Shown: positions 59,658 through 64,000 of the stretch, in pieces
Numbering within the stretch: position 1 is the first letter of the stretch
How the letters are laid out: every line of letters starts with the position of its first letter
Assembly (NCBI RefSeq): GCF_000321225.1
Contig: NW_004451406.1
Coordinates: 362,036 to 426,035, forward strand
Length of the DNA: 64,000 nucleotides
DNA from: Odobenus rosmarus divergens
Taxonomy: Eukaryota; Chordata; Mammalia; Carnivora; Odobenidae
Direction: 5' to 3'
Translations under genes and position numbers: made by a program
Notes under the pieces: model-generated
Told to the model about the DNA's origin: nothing
The model's input: the letters and a program-made list of their open reading frames with translations, nothing else
Database searches by the model: none

Positions 59658-60135
59658 AAAGGGAATGAACATATAGGCAACAATATGGATGAATCTAACA
59701 GTTATAATAATATAATGCTAATTGAAAGAAACTAGTCTTTCATTAGAAAACCAGTAAAATTCACCTGATCTAATCCATGTAAAACTAATCAGAAAAAATC
59801 AGAACACTGGTTACCTCTGTAGAAAGGGGTTTGAGTAGGAAGGGACATGAGACAACTTTCTGTTCTGAAAGAAATCTTTTATATCTTGATAGGGGTGTAG
59901 ATTACATGGATATCTATTTATGAAAATTAGACTGTTAAGATTTGTGTTTTTTAATATATGGAAATTTCATTTAAAGAGCTGAGACGTGGGGGCCCGCTCA
60001 ATGCAAAGTCTAAGAGACACAAACATGACAGATGAATGATGTTTGTTAATGGGGATGATGGGTGTATTGGGGTTCATTATGGTATTTGGTTTACTTGGTA
60101 TATATTTGGAATTCTCCATGATATGAATTTAAAAC
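59658..60135 (+). mobile_element. L1M ORF2 end and 3' UTR
   Basis: caatatggatgaatctaaca (59682), ctaattgaaagaaactagtc, gaacactggttacctctgta (59801), tttatatcttgataggggtg and, at the end, ggggttcattatggtatttg then tccatgatatgaatttaaaa match an L1M 3' end. Confidence 0.8.
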
Positions 60136-61079
60136 AATCTTTAGAGGACTGGGAGAGTGAAATGCCAACAGGCCCTTGCAGTTACCATTGGGGTTCAAAG
60201 GAGTTGGCTTCCAGGGTTGTAGATTATCTCTTGGTGAAAAGTGACAATGGAATTCAGCCAAGGCTCAAGTTTTTGCCCAGTGATTGACTAAAGAATAATA
60301 GATCATGGAATACAGGCTGGGAGAGGAAGAAAATTATCTTTCATGGGGCTGATAGGTGGAGAAAAAATATTGAGGTGTTTTGTAAGACCAGAAAACTCAT
60401 TTATGGGGAGGAGCCAGTTGAAAGAACTGGAATTAAGTGATACTGTGGTGAGAAAGTTAGATAACTGATTTTATTATTTCAGATAAAGAAGGGTGATAAA
60501 TTAAGGTATATATTTGACTGTAAATACAAAATTGTGTTCCAAATTCAGAGATGCAAATTTAAAAAAATTGCCGTTTCAACCACTCCCTTCTTAAATATAA
60601 AGAGGAAATCATTAAATGGGTTTATGAAGAAAATCTGAGAGGAAGTTCTTGTCTGACAAGTACTATTAGAAATTCCTAGAATATATAGTTGTAAAGAAAC
60701 AGTTTTATGGAAGATGGAGAATTGGCAGATCATAAATCATGTAAAAATGCTGCTGTCAGTTCGTGGAAAGTTTAACTTATTCTGCTTTTCAGAGCTAAGC
60801 TTCAGTGCATATCAGATGGTGGAATTTGGCCTCTCGTACTATTCAGTCTTTTTCTGTGTGGTCAGTAATTCAGATTGTCACACAGAAAGTGCCTTTGGCA
60901 GGGATGGTAAATCACATGGGTATGGAAAAAAGAAATGAGCACAGGAATTCTATTGGATTTTCATTTTTTTAGGTACCATAGGAGATGAGATGGCAACAGT
61001 TTAACCAGCTCTAGTTAATTCCAATATGCAGAATAAAAACTACCAATCCTTGTGAAGTGGCTATATATAGAAATCCAAT
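60136..61079. other. Unassigned interval
   Basis: No gene or repeat named; ORFs of up to 74 codons have no motif. Confidence 0.45.
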
Positions 61080-61255
61080 ATATATTATCTCATTTAACCC
61101 TTAAAATGGCCTTGTGACGTTATCTTAATTGTCCTTATTCTGAGATATTTAATAATTCAGAAACCTTAAGTAACTTTATAAAGGTCACAATATTAGTGAC
61201 AGAGCTGGGATATAAGTCTAAGTTTTTCATATTCCAAAATCCTTGCACATTCCTT
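61080..61255 (-). mobile_element. MIR SINE relic
   Basis: On +: attatctcatttaaccctta, aaatggccttgtgacgttat, gaaaccttaagtaactttat, aaaggtcacaatattagtga and cagagctgggatataagtct is reversed MIR. Confidence 0.85.
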
Positions 61256-61357
61256 TATGGGAGGATTAAAATAGATGTCCTAAATATTGGTAAGAACAAA
61301 TCTGAGTACTGAGCTGAGTATTGCACATTAAAATGAGAAGAGTTCTCCTGGGAATTT

Positions 61358-61562
61358 TTTTTTTTTTAAAGATTTTTTTTATTTTATTATTTATTTGACA
61401 GAGAGAGACAGTGAGAGAGGGAATACAAGCAGGGGGAGTGGGAGAGAGAGAAGCAGGCTTCCCACCGAGCAGGAGGCCCGATGTGGGGCTTGATCCCAGG
61501 ACCATGGGATTATGACCTGAGCCGAAGACAGACACTTAACAACTAAGCCACCCAGGCGCCCC
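61358..61562 (-). mobile_element. SINEC, complete
   Basis: tttttttttaaagatttttt ... ctaagccacccaggcgcccc. Probable duplication ttctcctgggaattt (61343-61357) / ttcttcaaggaattt (61563-61577), three mismatches. Confidence 0.95.
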
Positions 61563-61577
61563 TTCTTCAAGGAATTT

Positions 61578-62978
61578 AAAGTTTGGTTTGACTTTTATAC
61601 ATTTTGCCTTTGTTCTCTTGGACATACTTACAATTTTAGCTCTATGTATTTCTTTTATTTCATCTGGAAATTTTCACTAGTTCTTTTGACTTAGAATGAT
61701 TTTTACAGACCTCTTTTGGGGTGAGGCTGTAATTAGGAATTTAAAACCGGGCAGACTTAACCTTTACACAATTTGTTTGCCAGGCAAACAGCAGACCATG
61801 ATTTGGGGGGTATATTTTATTGCAATTGATTTAGCAAATGACAAGAGTTAGAGAGCATAGGCTAGAACTGTGAAAGCGGAAGTTCTGCAGCAGCTGGAAG
61901 CATGTGGTCACTAGCTCTTTCAGCATCTTTTAGTAATGTGTACTTGGCTTGGAATGGGGTTAAGACATAATGGTTTGGGATCTCACTCTGCCATTCTTCA
62001 CATATATGGATTTTCCATAAAAGTAGTCTTGCAAAGTAGAGGGGATGTCTCAGTAGGAATGCTGCTTAGGAAAGTTGAATTCCAATTCTTGTATGTCAGC
62101 TGCAATTATATAGATAACTAGAAAGCTAGGACCATAGCAGCCCTTCCACCTGTGGTGAGAAGTATGTGATTCTGACTTGCTCATTGGCATCCAACCAGAC
62201 AGCTATTGGAATAATTCGGTGGACAATTCTATTTGTCTTTACCAAAATGCATATTTGTAATTTGGGCATCTGACTTATGTATGATGCTTGGATTCTGGGT
62301 GTTGGAAGAAAACCTATGAATATAAGCTATATATCATTGGTGTCCAAAATTGGAGAGCAAATTTTCAAAATTAATGTGTGAATGCCAAGTGTCCATAAGA
62401 AGAATAAAAGAGCAACACGTGATACAAAAAGAGAAACATCAAAATATTCCCTTTTTTTAACCATCTCATAAAGAGAATTATTGCTTATAACAGGATGTAA
62501 TTGAAAAGTGGATAAACTACAATTTGAGAGGGAAATCTGTTTCTGTGTAGAGAGTGGTTTTGCTTAGCCTGACATTTTATAAATGATTACTTCTTTAAGC
62601 TAGATTTGATTTTTTGTATTACACTTACGATGATACTGGCTGAAATGTATCATGAGGTAATTAAGTTTCTTATTTTAGTTACCAGCAAGTATGGCAATAA
62701 TTTTTTGGGGGATACAAGATGAAATATCCATGTAGTCTAGCTGTAAGTAAGGGTGGTTCTAATCAAGCAGACTCTACCTGTTTTTTGCTCATTGATTGTA
62801 CAACTGATTGTATAATTCATGCGTACAGTGTGAAATCTAAGTGCTAACCTGGCATTTGACCTGGGAGGTCAAAATTACATAGCATATACAAAGAATTACT
62901 AGTGATAGTGATGACAGTTTGGGACGCTTTGAAGTAAGTGAGGTTGGGACAGGAGCATTACACAAAAAAGAAATGAAC
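61578..62978. other. Unassigned AT-rich interval
   Basis: No gene or named repeat over 1.4 kb. It flanks the 5' end of the L1 that follows. Confidence 0.45.
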
Positions 62979-63827
62979 CAGGAGGGGAAAAGATGGCAGA
63001 GGAGTAGGGGACCCTATTCCAACTGGTCCCCAGAATTGGGCTGGATATCTACCAGACCACTCTGAGCACCCACGAAATCAGCCTGAGATGTAAGAAGATC
63101 TGGATCTCTACAAATGGAAGATTGCAGGTGGTTGGTTTCGAGGTATGAAGTAGGGAGCCATGATTCCATGGGCAGATATTGGATGATAAATGGCAGCGGG
63201 AGGGAGCCTAGCCGTGGGGATCCTACACCATCAGTGAGCGATAGCCTTCTGCCCTGGGGACCAGGCACAGACTCGCAGACTGGTAGCGGCGGGGAAAGGA
63301 CTTTAGACGGAAACCAGAGTGGCGCAGTTGTGCCTGCAAACTGTAGGCGGCTGGCAGTTTTAGAGGCACAGAGGGCAGAGATGTGCCCTACCTGGAGGCA
63401 GGACTGGGAGCGCTGTGGAGGGGCACACAACCCAGGACACTGCAGTTTGTAGCAGCGCAGACAGAAACGGAGAGACTGTGGCCTGGAGAGCTCACTGAAG
63501 AACAGACTGCGATCTCTGTGCTCTGAGGCAGAGGGTTGGAAACGGTCTCTTCTGCTCTGACTCTCGGAAGAGACACGGAAAGCCGCCAGAGAACAGAAGC
63601 CCCCAAAAACCAGTTCCCACTGAGCCCATCCCCGCCACAGGTGGGGCAGGGCAACTCTGCCCAAACACGGTTGCCGGAGTAACAGCATGGCAGGTCCTTC
63701 ACCCAGAAGACAGGCTGGGAGAACAAGAGGCCAGCAACCCTAAGGTCCCTAGAAAACAGGTGCATCTTGCTTGGGTTGTGGGCAATAATTTGGACTCTAT
63801 ACATTCCCTCAACCACCCATCAACAGA
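62979..63827 (+). mobile_element. Carnivore L1 5' UTR
   Basis: Begins near aggaggggaaaagatggcag, the usual L1 5' start in carnivores, then aattgggctggatatctacc, actctgagcacccacgaaat, ggcagcgggagggagcctag and a G+C-rich, CpG-bearing region with alternating purine-rich blocks, leading into the ORF1 start. A retained 5' end means this L1 was not 5'-truncated, which is unusual. In L1s the 5' UTR holds an internal Pol II promoter; the CpGs suggest a rather young copy. Element continues past the window. Confidence 0.88.
63014..63688 (-). other. Antisense ORF (224 codons) in L1 5' UTR
   Basis: Longest ATG-started ORF in the window, opposite the L1 5' UTR. N-terminus MLLLRQPCLGRVALPHLWRG; rich in S, R, P, L. 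A second antisense ORF of 142 codons (63388-63816) overlaps in another frame. Primate L1s have a short antisense ORF0 in their 5' UTR; position is similar, but I cannot show homology. GC-rich sequence opens long ORFs by chance, and I see no protein domain. Expression is unknown. Confidence 0.3.
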
Positions 63828-63909
63828 ATGACTAGGAGGAGGAACCCCCAAAATAGGAAAGACTCAGAGATTATGATTTATGCCGCAGATTTACAAATGG
63901 ATGCAGATA
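63828..63909 (+). pseudogene. L1 ORF1 start, interrupted by SINE
   Basis: The ATG at 63828 opens with MTRRRNPQNRKDSEIM, the typical start of carnivore L1 ORF1 protein, an RNA-binding chaperone that coats L1 RNA. The frame runs without stop for 27 codons to the head of the SINE at 63910. The coiled coil and RNA-binding domains would lie beyond the window. The SINE inside codon 28 breaks the gene, so this L1 copy cannot mobilise itself. Confidence 0.85.
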
Positions 63910-64000
63910 GGGCGCCTGGGTGGCTCAGATGGTTAAGCGTCTGCCTTCGGCTCAGGTCATGATCCCAGGGTCCTGGGATCGAGTCCCGCATCGGGCTCCC
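63910..64000 (+). mobile_element. SINEC, head only (cut by window end)
   Basis: ggcgcctgggtggctcagat, cttcggctcaggtcatgatc, cagggtcctgggatcgagtc, ccgcatcgggctccc. Very close to the family consensus as I know it, so a young copy. Inserted in L1 ORF1; the second target copy lies outside the window. Confidence 0.97.

Noticed and set aside
57055..59850. 17-base repeat gagtaggaagggacatg at 57055 and 59834
   Set aside because: One copy is in an L1 3' UTR; a shared L1 origin or chance is enough, and flanks do not extend the match.
63910..64000. tRNA-like head of SINEs considered as tRNA genes
   Set aside because: Only the A-box and B-box similarity of a tRNA-Lys-derived SINE; no cloverleaf with intact acceptor stem.

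Overview
The window is mammalian nuclear DNA from a carnivoran. The evidence is 22 copies of the tRNA-Lys-derived carnivore SINE (SINEC / Can-SINE family), each with a head close to ggcgcctgggtggctcag, a CT-rich middle and an AATAAA-rich A tail. The heads and middles read like bear, seal or mustelid (arctoid) copies. I see no dog-type or cat-type young copies, so an arctoid carnivoran is my best guess; that is an inference from memory of subfamily sequences.

I find no cellular protein-coding gene, no exon I can defend, and no functional RNA gene. Open reading frames are short and mostly fall in repeats. The window behaves like a gene desert or a very large intron, A+T-rich throughout apart from the L1 5' end at the right edge and a CpG-bearing pyrimidine tract at the left edge.

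Layout. 1-250: CpG-bearing, pyrimidine-rich tract. 1.9-14.6 kb: seven SINEs, two MLT1-type LTRs, an L2 tail. 13.9-15.6 kb: MLT2-like piece, MaLR internal sequence and a MaLR LTR end. 14.6-29.5 kb: almost 15 kb without SINEs, holding a hAT-like DNA transposon, a perfect 24-bp inverted repeat, and ancient L1M copies (22.1-24.1, 26.2-28.5 and 28.6-30.6 kb, all +). 30.9-37.8 kb: an MLT1J/K-like LTR, a reversed MLT1 LTR and MIRs. 37.9-39.6 kb: 3' end of a younger L1 on the minus strand, split by a SINE. 39.6-41.7 kb: broken ERV-L pol (reverse transcriptase) sequence next to a hAT fragment. 42.9-48.0 kb: five SINEs in a row, all minus. 53.3-54.5 kb: a long L2 relic split by a SINE. 57.5-60.1 kb: L1M broken by an LTR, an unidentified block and two SINEs. 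62.98 kb to the end: 5' UTR and first codons of ORF1 of a carnivore L1, interrupted by a SINE that runs off the window.

The sequence is best read as nested insertions of different ages: L2 and MIR oldest, then L1M, MLT1 and hAT elements, then the minus-strand L1, then the SINEs, many with near-perfect target-site duplications. Nothing here looks like a new multi-gene system. The most unusual structures are the perfect 24-bp inverted repeat at 16.6-16.8 kb, the head-to-head SINE pair at 8.6-9.0 kb, and the long antisense ORF in the L1 5' UTR.
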